Shown here piece by piece: positions 1-7,944 of a stretch of 64,000 bases of DNA (within the stretch, counting starts at the first letter, position 1; each line of letters begins with the position of its first letter). A program made the position numbers and the translations under genes. Under the pieces are notes generated by a model. That model had not been told where the DNA came from, ran no database searches, and saw nothing but the letters and a program-made list of their open reading frames with translations. This DNA comes from Ideonella aquatica. GTDB taxonomy: Bacteria; Pseudomonadota; Gammaproteobacteria; Burkholderiales; Burkholderiaceae_C. Where the stretch lies: NCBI RefSeq assembly GCF_018069755.1, contig NZ_JAGQDE010000002.1, positions 124,001 to 188,000 on the forward strand, in the 5' to 3' direction.

Positions 1-431
1 CGGCTCCGAAGAAGGCGGCCCCGGCGAAGAAGGCTGCGGCCCCGAAGAAGGCCGCCGCTCCGAAGAAGGCTGCCCCGAAGAAGGCCGCTCCGGCCAAGAA
101 GGCGGCACCGGCGAAGAAGGCGGCTCCGGCCAAGAAGGCGGCACCGGCGAAGAAGGCGGCTCCGGCCAAGAAGGCGGCACCGGCGAAGAAGGCCGCTGCC
201 CCGAAGAAGGCTGCCGCGCCGAAGAAGGCCGCTGCGCCGAAGAAGGCCGCGGCTGCCAAGAAGGCCGCGCCGAAGAAGGCCGCTGCCAAGCCTGCGGCGA
301 AGAAGCCGGCGGCGAAGAAGGCGGCCAAGAAGGCCGCTGCCCCTGCCCCTGCTGCTGCCCCTGCGCCTGCGGCCAAGACGGCACTGAGCCCGGCAGCTGC
401 CTGGCCCTTCCCGACCGGCAACAAGCCCTGA
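1..431 (+). CDS. Histone H1-like Ala/Lys/Pro-rich DNA-binding protein, 3' end
   Basis: The gene enters from the left edge; the first whole codon starts at base 3 and the TGA is at 429-431. The visible 142 residues are almost only Ala, Lys and Pro in AAPAKK-type repeats, followed by a less repetitive tail ending WPFPTGNKP. Eukaryotic H1-tail-like proteins of this kind (AlgP, histone H1-like families) bind DNA or polyphosphate through their lysine side chains and are common in Burkholderiales, so a nucleoid-associated role is the best guess. No globular domain is visible because the N-terminus is missing. A strong intrinsic terminator follows 38 bases after the stop. The family call rests on composition and the tail only. 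Confidence 0.8.
   Translation, partial: APKKAAPAKKAAAPKKAAAPKKAAPKKAAPAKKAAPAKKAAPAKKAAPAKKAAPAKKAAPAKKAAAPKKAAAPKKAAAPKKAAAAKKAAPKKAAAKPAAKKPAAKKAAKKAAAPAPAAAPAPAAKTALSPAAAWPFPTGNKP
87..194 (+). repeat. Three tandem 36-bp coding repeats
   Basis: Three consecutive 36-base units begin at 87, 123 and 159. They are identical apart from the last base, and each encodes APAKKAAPAKKA. Shorter, more diverged AAPKK units flank them. Near-identity at the DNA level, including third codon positions, points to recent expansion by slippage or unequal recombination, so copy number probably varies between strains. Confidence 0.85.
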
Positions 432-468
432 GGCTGACGGCCGCGGGTGACCGCGGCCCGATGACCGC

Positions 469-493
469 AGCCCGGCCTCGGCCGGGCTTTTTT
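469..493 (+). terminator. Intrinsic terminator of the histone-like gene
   Basis: AGCCCGGC (469-476) and GCCGGGCT (481-488) form a perfect 8-bp stem with a 4-base loop, followed by a run of T to 493. It lies between the histone-like stop at 431 and the DUF167 start at 514, both on the plus strand. Confidence 0.85.
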
Positions 494-513
494 CTTGTTC
501 AACCGTCCACCCG

Positions 514-831
514 ATGAGCCCAGCGTTGTGGCCATGCGTGCGGGCCGACGGCGCCGAGGCCTGTGTGCTGAGCGTGTCGGTGGTGCCCAATGCGAAGAAG
601 ACCGAAGCCGTCGGCCTGCACGACGGCGCGCTGCGCGTGCGCCTGGCCGCGCCGCCGGTGGACGGCAAGGCCAACGACACACTGGTGGCCTGGGTGGCGG
701 GTGAGCTGGGCCTACCGCGACGCGCGGTGCGCCTCAAGCGCGGGCCGGCTTCGCGCAGCAAGCAGCTGGAGGTCGATGTGCCGCTGAACGCGGTTCAGGC
801 CTGGCTGGGTCGCTGCCTGCCCGGCGCCTGA
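514..831 (+). CDS. DUF167 (YggU/UPF0235) family protein
   Basis: This 105-residue protein matches the small DUF167 fold in length and in motifs: a beta strand followed by VVPNAKKTEAVG near residue 28, then LRVRLAAPPVDGKAN near 45-60, the family signature, and RGPASRSKQLEV near 78-90. Members are widespread, compact and of unknown biochemical role, and are often found beside YggT or cell-division genes. Here it stands alone after a terminator. The last 120 bases lie antisense to the annotated 3' end of the neighbouring PfkB kinase gene, probably because that gene has lost its proper stop (see findings). The fold assignment is firm; the function is unknown. Confidence 0.88.
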   Translation: MSPALWPCVRADGAEACVLSVSVVPNAKKTEAVGLHDGALRVRLAAPPVDGKANDTLVAWVAGELGLPRRAVRLKRGPASRSKQLEVDVPLNAVQAWLGRCLPGA

Positions 832-1749
832 TCCCACAGCGTCAGAGCCCCCCAGTGCGGCGCGGTCGATCTGGTGGTTCTGGCCGCCGCGCTGGGCGAT
901 CTTCAGTGCACCCAGGCGGTTGCCCAGCTCGACACAGCGCACCAGGTCCCAGCCGGCCTCCAGGCCGTAGAGCAGGCCGCCACGGAAAGCGTCGCCGCAG
1001 CCGGTGGGGTCGACCACGGCGGTGGCCGGCACGCCCGGCACGCGGGTGCACTCGCCGCCTACCCAGACATCGCAGCCCTCGTGGCCCAGCGTGACGATCA
1101 CGCCGCGCAGGTGCGAGCGCGACAGCTCGGCCAGGCTCTGGCCGGTGCGGTCGCACAGCATGCGGCCTTCGTAGTCGTTCACCGCCACCCAGCTGGCCTG
1201 GGCGATGAAGGCGCGCAGCTCGGCGCCGTCGAACATCGGCAGGCCCTGGCCCGGGTCGAAGACGAAGGGGATGCCGGCGGCGGCCAGGTCGCGCGCGCGC
1301 TTGATCATCGCGTCGCGGCCGTCGGGGCCGATGATGGCCAGGCGCAGGTCGCTGCGCGCCGGCAGCTCGATCTGGTGGGCCTGCTGCATCGCGCCCGGGT
1401 GGAAGGCCGTGATCTGGTTGTTGTCGGCGTCGGTGATGATGATCGCCTGCGCGGTGTAGGTGTCGGCCACCTGCAGCACGCAGGAGGTGTCGATGCCCAG
1501 CTGCTGGAAGCGCGCCAGGTAGTCGGCGCCGTCATTGCCCAGCGCGGCCATCACCACCGGCTCGCCGCCCAGGGCCTTGAGCGTGTAGGCGATGTTGCCG
1601 GCACAGCCACCCCACTCGCGGCGCAGCGTGGGCACCAGGAAGGACACGTTCAGGATGTGCACCTGCTCGGGCAGGATCTGCTCGGCGAAGCGGCCGCCGA
1701 AGGTGGTGATGGTGTCGAAGGCAAGAGAGCCGCAGACGAGACTGGCCAT
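712..1749 (-). CDS. PfkB-family carbohydrate/nucleoside kinase, probable frameshifted 3' end
   Basis: The 345-residue reading contains a full ribokinase-like fold: the substrate-side GGCAGN motif at 47-52 and the ATP/anion-hole signature DPTGCGDAFRGG at 247-258 with catalytic base D253. It resembles the adenosine-kinase-like PfkB members of Betaproteobacteria; the substrate cannot be read from sequence. Family-like sequence ends near residue 300. The last 45 residues are antisense to the DUF167 gene and look unlike a kinase C-terminus. A run of six C at 848-853 sits exactly at that change. One extra base there would bring a TGA into frame at 844-842, giving 302 residues, the usual length. The DUF3426 gene lies just upstream on the same strand. 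Confidence 0.8.
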   Translation of the reverse strand: MASLVCGSLAFDTITTFGGRFAEQILPEQVHILNVSFLVPTLRREWGGCAGNIAYTLKALGGEPVVMAALGNDGADYLARFQQLGIDTSCVLQVADTYTAQAIIITDADNNQITAFHPGAMQQAHQIELPARSDLRLAIIGPDGRDAMIKRARDLAAAGIPFVFDPGQGLPMFDGAELRAFIAQASWVAVNDYEGRMLCDRTGQSLAELSRSHLRGVIVTLGHEGCDVWVGGECTRVPGVPATAVVDPTGCGDAFRGGLLYGLEAGWDLVRCVELGNRLGALKIAQRGGQNHQIDRAALGGSDAVGSGAGQAATQPGLNRVQRHIDLQLLAARSRPALEAHRASR

Positions 1750-1774
1750 GGCAGTGCGGGCTCACAGGCCCGTG

Positions 1775-2827
1775 TCAGGGGTAGAACAATTCGGCGCTGA
1801 AGCCGGTGACCGGCAGCTCGCGCACACGCAGCTCGGCGCGCACCGACCAGTGTGCGTCGGCGGCGATGCCGCCGGTCGGTGCGTCCAGCGACTGTGCCGG
1901 CAGTACGCGCCGGGCCAGCAGGCGGCCCTGATTGTCGGTGAAGCTGAGCTCCAGATCCGGCGCGCGCACCGGGTGGGCGGCCTGGTTGCGCAACTCGGCT
2001 TCGAAGCGCAGCACATCGGGCGCGGCCGTGCGCTGCAGCGTGCTGCTGTCTATCGCCAGCTGCTCGATGGCGCGGATCGGCTCAAGGCGGCAGCGCACCC
2101 GCTCGCACCACGCCTGCAGCGCTGGCACGCTGGCAGGCCAGTGGGCGGCCAGGCGGTCGCGTTCGTGGTGAGCCACCTGCAGCAGCAGCACGCCACCCAG
2201 CAGCGCGGCGGTGATGCCCAGCACGGCGCGCATCGCGGGCGTGCGCCACTGGGCCTCGCGCTCGGCCTGGCGCATGAACTGCGGCTTGCGTCGACGGCGC
2301 CGGCCCGATGGCGGCGGATCGACACGCAGGTCCTTGGGCGGCTGGGTGGGTGGGCTGCGCCGGGCAGTGGCTGCCGTGATCTCGCCGAAGGTGCTGATGC
2401 CGCTGTGTCCGGGCGGCAGCGTGACGCCGCGCAGCACCGGGTCGAAATCCGACGGCGGCAGTGAGGGCGCAGGCAGGCTGTCGGCGCCTGCGGGTTCGGC
2501 CGCGCCTACGCCAGGACCGAACATCGACCAGCCGGCGTCGGCCTCCCAGGCCTCGCCGGTGGGGATCACGCTGCGCGCGGGCTCAGGGACTGGCGTTTGC
2601 GCTGTCGATGGTGGTGCAGGGGCGGGCGCTGCCGCGGGCGGCGGTGACCGCGGTGCTGCGGGCGGCGGGCTCTGAGCCAGCTCCGTCGGCTCGGCGATCA
2701 GGGCCTCCAGGCCGTTGAAGACCTGTTGGCACATGCCGCAACGGACCCACCCGCCGGACACCCGCAACTGGTCCTGCACCACGCGGAAGGCCGTGCCGCA
2801 CGCGGGGCAACGGGTGGCGAGACTCAT
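1775..2827 (-). CDS. DUF3426 zinc-ribbon membrane protein
   Basis: The 350-residue protein starts with an MJ0042-type zinc finger: CPAC at 7-10 and CGMC at 30-33. A long Pro/Ala-rich linker (about 50-160), an Arg-rich patch (about 176-181), one transmembrane helix (about 201-219) and a periplasmic-type DUF3426 domain follow. An ATG six codons upstream is possible, but this start places the finger at residue 7 as in homologues. The family usually follows prmA in Burkholderiales, as here (37-base gap), and its function is not established; a finger on one side and a beta domain on the other side of the membrane suggests sensing or scaffolding. Confidence 0.85.
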   Translation of the reverse strand: MSLATRCPACGTAFRVVQDQLRVSGGWVRCGMCQQVFNGLEALIAEPTELAQSPPPAAPRSPPPAAAPAPAPPSTAQTPVPEPARSVIPTGEAWEADAGWSMFGPGVGAAEPAGADSLPAPSLPPSDFDPVLRGVTLPPGHSGISTFGEITAATARRSPPTQPPKDLRVDPPPSGRRRRRKPQFMRQAEREAQWRTPAMRAVLGITAALLGGVLLLQVAHHERDRLAAHWPASVPALQAWCERVRCRLEPIRAIEQLAIDSSTLQRTAAPDVLRFEAELRNQAAHPVRAPDLELSFTDNQGRLLARRVLPAQSLDAPTGGIAADAHWSVRAELRVRELPVTGFSAELFYP

Positions 2828-2864
2828 GTCGGATGATGATGCCACAGCCGCCGCGGCGGCCGAC

Positions 2865-3758
2865 TCAGGCGCGCTGGCCGGTCATCAGGATCCAGCCATC
2901 GTCTTCGTCGCTGACCTCCAGCGCCAGCCATGGCGCATAGGCCGCGCGCAGCTCGTCGGCCTGGCGCGCCAGGATGCCGGCCAGCACCAGGTGGCCGCCC
3001 GGCGCCAGGTGCGCGCACAACAGCGGCGCCAGCAGCTTCAGCGGCGTGGCCAGGATGTTGGCCAGCACCAGCGGGTAGACGCCCTGGGCGGCGTCGGGCA
3101 GACCAGCGTTCAGCGCGACGCCGTTGGCCACGGCATTGGCACGGCTGGACTCCACCGCGGCGGGGTCAATGTCGACCGCATCGATCACCTGGGCGCCATG
3201 CAGTGCCGCGCCGATGGCCAGGATGCCCGAGCCGCAGCCGTAGTCGAGCACACGCGGCCACGGCTGGGCATGGGCCGCGATCCAACGCAGGCACATGCGG
3301 GTGGTCGGATGGGTGCCGGTGCCAAAGGCCAGGCCCGGGTCCAGGCGCATCACGCGGGTGGCGCCCGCGGGCACCTCGTGCCAGGTGGGCACGATCCAGA
3401 ATTGCTCGGTGACCGGCACCGGCGCGAACTGCGATTGCGTCAGACGCACCCAGTCCTGCTCGGCCATCTCGGTCAGGCCCTGGGGATGCAGGCCGGTGGT
3501 CCAGTCCTGGGCCAGCAGCAGCGTCAGGGCTTGCTGGGCGAGCAACTCATCGGCGAACAGGGCCTTGATCACCGAGCGGTCCCAGCCCGCCCGGGGCGGC
3601 GGCATGCCGGGCTCGCCGAACAGCGCGTGCTCGGCCTCGGTGTCGGCGTCGGCGTCCTCGACCGAGACCGACAGCGCCTCAAGTTCGTCCATCAAGGCCT
3701 CGGACACCGGCTCGACCAGGGCCTGCGGTGCGGTCATCGCCAGCTCAAACAGCGCCAT
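2865..3758 (-). CDS. prmA: Ribosomal protein L11 methyltransferase
   Basis: This enzyme trimethylates lysines and the N-terminus of ribosomal protein L11 using S-adenosylmethionine in the cytoplasm. The 297 residues fit the family (about 290-300). The N-terminal L11-binding domain is followed by a linker and a Rossmann methyltransferase domain with GTGTHPTT at 146-153 and the SAM-binding LDYGCGSG at 171-178; NILATPL in the C-terminal half is the substrate-side motif. It starts 10 bases after the accC stop, so it is probably translated from the accBC transcript, an arrangement common in Betaproteobacteria. Confidence 0.95.
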   Translation of the reverse strand: MALFELAMTAPQALVEPVSEALMDELEALSVSVEDADADTEAEHALFGEPGMPPPRAGWDRSVIKALFADELLAQQALTLLLAQDWTTGLHPQGLTEMAEQDWVRLTQSQFAPVPVTEQFWIVPTWHEVPAGATRVMRLDPGLAFGTGTHPTTRMCLRWIAAHAQPWPRVLDYGCGSGILAIGAALHGAQVIDAVDIDPAAVESSRANAVANGVALNAGLPDAAQGVYPLVLANILATPLKLLAPLLCAHLAPGGHLVLAGILARQADELRAAYAPWLALEVSDEDDGWILMTGQRA

Positions 3759-3768
3759 CGTCGGGTCC

Positions 3769-5118
3769 TCAGCGGCGGTGGTGTTCCAGCCAGCCTTCCA
3801 GGTAGTGGATGCTGGTGCCGCCGCTGCAGAAGCCCTTGTCGACCATCAGCTCGCGGTGCAGCGGGATGTTGGTCTGGATGCCCTCGACCACGGTCTCGGC
3901 CAGCGCGGTGCGCATGCGCGCCAGCGCCTGCTCACGGGTGTCGCCATGGACGATGATCTTGCCGATCATCGAGTCGTAGTTGGGCGGCACGAAGTAGTTG
4001 GTGTAGGCGTGGCTGTCCACCCGCACGCCCGGGCCGCCCGGGGGGTGCCACATGCTGATGCGGCCCGGCGAGGGCACGAACTTCCAGGGGTCCTCGGCGT
4101 TGACGCGGCACTCGATGGCGTGGCCGCGCATCGCGATCTGGCGCTGCGAGAAGGGCAGCTTCTCGCCAGCGGCGATGCGGATCTGCATCTGCACGATGTC
4201 GATGCCCGTGACCAGTTCGGTCACCGGGTGCTCCACCTGCACCCGGGTGTTCATCTCGATGAAGTAGAACTCGCCGTTCTCATAGAGGAACTCGAAGGTG
4301 CCCGCACCGCGGTAGCCGATCTTCTTGCAGGCGGCGGCGCAGCGGTCGCCGATCTTCTCGATCACGCGGCGCGGGATGCCCGGCGCCGGCGCCTCCTCGA
4401 TGATCTTCTGGTGGCGGCGCTGCATCGAGCAGTCGCGCTCGCCCAGCCACACCGCGTTGCGGTGCTCGTCGGCCAGGATCTGGATCTCCACATGGCGCGG
4501 GTTCTCGAGGAACTTTTCCATGTAGACGGCCGGGTTGCCGAAAGCGGCGCCGGCCTCGGCCTTGGTCATCTGCACCGCGTTGATCAGGGCCGCCTCGGTG
4601 TGCACCACGCGCATGCCGCGGCCACCGCCGCCGCCAGCGGCCTTGATGATCACCGGGTAGCCGATCGCACGGGCCTGGCGGATGATCTCCTTCGGGTCAT
4701 CCGGCAGCGCGCCTTCCGAGCCCGGCACGCAGGGCACGCCCGACTTGATCATGGCCTGCTTGGCCGAGACCTTGTCGCCCATGATGCGGATCGACTCGGG
4801 CGTCGGGCCGATGAAGGTGAAGCCGCTCTGCTCCACCCGCTCGGCAAAGTCGGCGTTCTCGCTGAGAAAGCCGTAGCCGGGGTGGATGGCCTCGGCGTCG
4901 GTCACCTCGGCGGTGGAGATGATGGCCGGCATGCTGAGGTAGCTGTGGCTGGATTGGGCCGGGCCGATGCACACCGCCTCGTCGGCCAGCTTGACGTACT
5001 TGGCGTCGCGGTCGGCCTCGGAATAGACCACCACGGCCTTGATGCCCATCTCGCGACAGGCTCGCTGAATCCGCAGGGCGATTTCGCCTCGGTTGGCAAT
5101 GAGAATTTTCTTGAACAT
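3769..5118 (-). CDS. accC: Acetyl-CoA carboxylase biotin carboxylase subunit
   Basis: AccC carboxylates the biotin carried by AccB with ATP and bicarbonate, the first half-reaction of malonyl-CoA synthesis for fatty acids. At 449 residues it has the same length as the Escherichia coli enzyme. It begins [14 protein letters not shown], has the glycine-rich ATP loop [11 protein letters not shown] and the catalytic-domain stretch [15 protein letters not shown]. It is separated from accB by a 124-base spacer that holds GC-rich hairpins and a degenerate copy of its own first eleven codons. prmA follows 10 bases downstream. Confidence 0.97.
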   Translation of the reverse strand: MFKKILIANRGEIALRIQRACREMGIKAVVVYSEADRDAKYVKLADEAVCIGPAQSSHSYLSMPAIISTAEVTDAEAIHPGYGFLSENADFAERVEQSGFTFIGPTPESIRIMGDKVSAKQAMIKSGVPCVPGSEGALPDDPKEIIRQARAIGYPVIIKAAGGGGGRGMRVVHTEAALINAVQMTKAEAGAAFGNPAVYMEKFLENPRHVEIQILADEHRNAVWLGERDCSMQRRHQKIIEEAPAPGIPRRVIEKIGDRCAAACKKIGYRGAGTFEFLYENGEFYFIEMNTRVQVEHPVTELVTGIDIVQMQIRIAAGEKLPFSQRQIAMRGHAIECRVNAEDPWKFVPSPGRISMWHPPGGPGVRVDSHAYTNYFVPPNYDSMIGKIIVHGDTREQALARMRTALAETVVEGIQTNIPLHRELMVDKGFCSGGTSIHYLEGWLEHHRR

Positions 5119-5130
5119 GGGTGCCTCGGC

Positions 5131-5229
5131 TCAATCGCCCTTGCGGGCTGCGCCCGCGGGGCAATGTGGCTGCGCCGCCAGGCCTGCGGCCTGGTCTCCC
5201 CGGTTCGCGATCAGAATCTTCTTGAACAT
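5131..5229 (-). other. 32-codon mini-ORF repeating the start of accC
   Basis: In the accB-accC spacer, an ATG at 5229 opens [11 protein letters not shown], the same eleven residues that start accC (5118) and liuD (27031). It then diverges into DQAAGLAAQPHC and stops at 5131, 12 bases before accC. Over the 33 shared bases there are six differences from accC and four from liuD, all at third codon positions. It may be a leader peptide, a relic of a duplicated carboxylase start, or a chance fusion of a repeat to such a relic. I do not claim it is expressed. Confidence 0.5.
5143..5193. repeat. Pair of REP-like GC hairpins in the accB-accC spacer
   Basis: Two perfect 6-bp stems with the same 3-base loop lie close together: GCGGGC-TGC-GCCCGC at 5143-5157 and CAGGCC-TGC-GGCCTG at 5179-5193. 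Such paired hairpins resemble REP/BIME-type intergenic elements or mRNA-stabilising structures. There is no T run, so termination is unlikely. Confidence 0.55.
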
Positions 5230-5242
5230 CGCAAACCGCCGA

Positions 5243-5707
5243 TCACTCGATGACGTACAGCGGCTGGCCGAACTCGACCGGCTGGCCGTTCTCGACCAGC
5301 ACCTTGGTGATCGTGCCGGACTTGTCGGCCTCGATCTCGTTCATGATCTTCATCGCCTCGATGATGCACAGGGCCTCGCCCTCCTTGACCACGCTGCCCA
5401 CGTCGACAAAGGGCTTGCCGCCGGGGGTGGACGAGGCGTAGAAGGTGCCCACCATCGGCGACTTGACGACGTGGCCGGTCGGCTCCGCGGCGGGCGCGGT
5501 GGCTTCGGCGGCCGGGGCGGCGGCCATGGCGGGTGCCGGGGCGGCCATCATGGCGGGGGCGGCCTGCATGGCCATCATCGGCGCGGCCATGGCCACGCCG
5601 GCCGATTTGACGATGCGCACCTTGCCTTCGTTCTCGGTGATCTCGAGTTCGGAAATGTTCGACTCCGACACCAAGTCGATCAAGGTCTTGAGCTTGCGCA
5701 GGTCCAT
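5243..5707 (-). CDS. accB: Biotin carboxyl carrier protein of acetyl-CoA carboxylase
   Basis: AccB carries the biotin that AccC carboxylates and presents it to the AccAD carboxyltransferase. The 154-residue protein starts [12 protein letters not shown] at 5707 behind GAGGAGAAGCC; an in-frame start 32 codons upstream has no family similarity. A dimerisation helix is followed by an Ala/Met/Pro-rich flexible linker (about 39-75) and the biotinyl domain with [10 protein letters not shown], biotinylated at K120. It is the first gene of the accBC-prmA unit. In related bacteria aroQ usually lies directly upstream, but here there are 338 non-coding bases. Confidence 0.96.
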   Translation of the reverse strand: MDLRKLKTLIDLVSESNISELEITENEGKVRIVKSAGVAMAAPMMAMQAAPAMMAAPAPAMAAAPAAEATAPAAEPTGHVVKSPMVGTFYASSTPGGKPFVDVGSVVKEGEALCIIEAMKIMNEIEADKSGTITKVLVENGQPVEFGQPLYVIE

Positions 5708-6045
5708 GGCTTCTCCTCGTCTGGACAGTGGAGGCGCCTGGGTGCAGGCGCCTCCGCGCCAGTCGACTGACTGGCAGGAACTTCCCTGTGGATATGCGGC
5801 CATTTGCCGGCAACGTCGCGCATCGCGCGACTATCCGCAGGAACCAACGACCGGGCGCCGCCTCTTCTGGCTTGGAGGCTGCTGCCCTGCCGACCCCCAG
5901 GCTGAGGGCGGCTTCATCAGGTCAGGGGCGCACTTTACGACGAAATGCGTCAAGATCGAAACCTTTTCGCGACAACTTCGCGTAGGTCAAGCCGCCTTGA
6001 CATCTTTTCGCTGGGCTGGCACGCGCCCGGGCCTGGCGCCGGTCC
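5708..6045. promoter_or_regulatory. 338-bp gap upstream of accB, no gene seen
   Basis: No reading frame here resembles a known protein. In many Burkholderiales the 3-dehydroquinase gene aroQ sits between a TlpA gene and accB; it is absent. The section around 5935-5995 is AT-richer than its surroundings and on the minus strand carries TTGACG, so it is the likely place of the accB promoter, but I cannot fix a convincing -10 box. No terminator is evident behind the thioredoxin gene. Confidence 0.4.
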
Positions 6046-6558
6046 TCAGGCCACCCAGCGGCGCAGTTCCTCCAGCGAGGTGGCGCCCAGCCGGCGCTGG
6101 CGGATGCGGCCGTCGGCCCCGGCCAGCAGGGTGTAGGGCAGGGCGCCGCCGCCGTTGCCCAGGCGGCTGAGCCAGGGCATGGCAGCAAAGCCGGGCACCA
6201 CCATCGGGAAATTCACCGGCGTGCGGACCAGAAACTCGCGCACCGACGCGTCGCGGTCGATCGCCACACCCAGCACCCGGCCGCCTGCATTCGACCACTC
6301 CTGGGCGAATCGGTCCAGTTCGGGCAATTCCCGCACGCAAGGCGGGCACCAGGTGGCCCAGAAGTTCAGCAGCAGCGGCTGGCCAGCAAAGGCCGCCAGC
6401 GACAAGGGCTGGCCGTCAGGTCGCGGCCACTGGCCTTGCAGAAACTCGGCCAGCGCCAGGTCGGCCGGGTCGCGCCGCTGTCGCCACCACAGGCCGGCGC
6501 CGGCCACGGCGGCCAGGCCCAGGCCACCCCCGGTCAGCAGTGCGCTGCGGCGGTTCAT
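6046..6558 (-). CDS. TlpA-family thiol:disulfide reductase
   Basis: A 170-residue membrane-anchored thioredoxin. Residues about 6-25 form a single N-terminal signal anchor with a twin-Arg-like start (MNRRSALLTGGG). The thioredoxin core has FWATWCPPC with redox cysteines C71 and C74 and, later, a region LSRLGNGGGALPYTLL where the cis-proline loop is expected. TlpA/ResA-type proteins reduce periplasmic disulfides, for example in cytochrome c maturation. Its start overlaps the stop of the upstream hypothetical gene by four bases (ATGA), so the two are translationally coupled. Confidence 0.88.
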   Translation of the reverse strand: MNRRSALLTGGGLGLAAVAGAGLWWRQRRDPADLALAEFLQGQWPRPDGQPLSLAAFAGQPLLLNFWATWCPPCVRELPELDRFAQEWSNAGGRVLGVAIDRDASVREFLVRTPVNFPMVVPGFAAMPWLSRLGNGGGALPYTLLAGADGRIRQRRLGATSLEELRRWVA

Positions 6559-7163
6559 GCGTCAGGCTCCTGGGCCAGGCGGGCGCGCAGCGCGCGGACA
6601 TCACCGCGCCAGGACTGGCCTCGGCAGTCGGGCTTGAGCGCACCGCGCAGCCCGTCGTGGTCGTGCACCACCAGGTGCACCGTGATCCAGTCGTCCGGCC
6701 GCGGACCCGGCGCTGCCAGGCCAGGGCAGCGGTCGGCCAGCGACAGCACCTGGGCGTCCTCGTCGCCAGCGCTGTCGTAGTCGATGCCGCGGTTGAGCAG
6801 GCTGATCTCAGGCGCCTTGGGGTCGTCGGCGTAGAGGTCGATGACGATCGGCGAGAGCCGGGTGGCCGTGCCGCGCCAGACCGCGCCGCCCAGGTGCGGG
6901 CGGAACTCGGCCAGGCGCTCCAGCCAGGTCAGCGCGTGGCGGCGCAGTGCGCGCAGCTCCTGCGGCTGGGTGTCGGCGTGGAACAGTGCCAGGTGTTCGC
7001 GCACCGCGTCCTCGACCAACTCGTTGCTGGGCAGCTCGGCCCGGCCCACGCCATGGCGCGCCAGGTCGGCGGCGGCACGGCGCTTGGCGCCGGGGTAGTC
7101 CATACCCTCGTCCACCACCAGCCGGGCGGCGGCCTGGGCGATCTCGTCGGTCAATGCGCTCAC
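6555..7163 (-). CDS. Conserved hypothetical protein upstream of the TlpA gene
   Basis: A 202-residue soluble protein that I cannot assign. The start is a GTG at 7163. The N-terminal third is helical (residues about 1-75), then comes an alpha/beta region with AVWRGTATRLSPIVIDLYAD and SLLNRGIDYD, and a C-terminal part around DDWITVHLVVHDHDGLRG. It has no signal peptide or membrane helix. The 4-base overlap with the TlpA gene points to a linked role. I recall similar proteins beside TlpA genes in Burkholderiales, but no function is known to me. Confidence 0.65.
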   Translation of the reverse strand: MSALTDEIAQAAARLVVDEGMDYPGAKRRAAADLARHGVGRAELPSNELVEDAVREHLALFHADTQPQELRALRRHALTWLERLAEFRPHLGGAVWRGTATRLSPIVIDLYADDPKAPEISLLNRGIDYDSAGDEDAQVLSLADRCPGLAAPGPRPDDWITVHLVVHDHDGLRGALKPDCRGQSWRGDVRALRARLAQEPDA

Positions 7164-7182
7164 GGGGTGGCAGTGTGCCTGA

Positions 7183-7944
7183 TCAGGGCAGTTCCACAGC
7201 GCCCATGCGGGCTTGGATGGTGGCCGAGCGCCCGGCCACGTAGGCCGACCCCGGGTTCTTCTCGAAGCGCTTGGGCGCTGGCAGCATCACCGCCAGCCGC
7301 GCCGCCTGGGCCGGGCCCAGTTGCGCTGCATCCACCCGAAAGTAATGCCGCGCCGCCGCCTGCGCGCCGAAGACCCCTTCGCCCCATTCGACGCTGTTGA
7401 GGTAAATCTCCAGGATGCGCTGCTTGCCCAGCAGGGCTTCGAGCATGAAGGTGATCAGGAACTCCTGCGCCTTGCGTGGCGCGGTGCGCTCGCCCGACAG
7501 GAACAGGTTCTTGGCCAGCTGCTGGCTGATGGTGGAGCCGCCCACCACCTTGGCCTCGACCTTGCGTGGGGGCGTGGCCACCTTGCCGTTGGCCGCGCGT
7601 TTCTCGGCCTGCTCATTGAGCTTCTCGGCGCGCGCCTCGGACTTCTGGTTGCGCTCCCAGGCCTTCTCGATCGCGTCCCATTCCACGCCGCCGTGCTCGG
7701 CAAAGCCGGCGTCTTCGCTGGCGATCACCGCCCGGCCCAGATGGGGCGAGACCCGGTCCGACCACGCCTGGCTCCAGGCCAGCTCGTGTTTTTCCACCAG
7801 CAGGCGCCAGGCTTCCGAGCGCTGGAAGGCGGTGGACTGCGGGTCGACCACCACCATCAGCGCGATGCGCGCCAGGAAGAACAGCTGCAGCGACAGGGCC
7901 GACAGCAGCAGCAGCGCCAGCAGGCGCAGCACCAGACGCTTCAT
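7183..7944 (-). CDS. mtgA: Monofunctional biosynthetic peptidoglycan transglycosylase
   Basis: MtgA polymerises lipid II into glycan strands at the inner membrane (GT51 family). The 253-residue protein has an N-terminal transmembrane anchor (about 7-30), the catalytic-glutamate motif region [13 protein letters not shown], then the GT51 blocks [14 protein letters not shown] and [18 protein letters not shown] with [11 protein letters not shown] charged insert of roughly 25 residues ([15 protein letters not shown]) lies between the first and second blocks and makes it slightly longer than usual. Its ATG overlaps the aroE stop by four bases. Confidence 0.94.
   Translation of the reverse strand: MKRLVLRLLALLLLSALSLQLFFLARIALMVVVDPQSTAFQRSEAWRLLVEKHELAWSQAWSDRVSPHLGRAVIASEDAGFAEHGGVEWDAIEKAWERNQKSEARAEKLNEQAEKRAANGKVATPPRKVEAKVVGGSTISQQLAKNLFLSGERTAPRKAQEFLITFMLEALLGKQRILEIYLNSVEWGEGVFGAQAAARHYFRVDAAQLGPAQAARLAVMLPAPKRFEKNPGSAYVAGRSATIQARMGAVELP

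Noticed and set aside
1-431. Possible CRISPR-like array because of many short repeats
   Set aside because: The repeats are in frame, code for AAPAKK and have no unique spacers.
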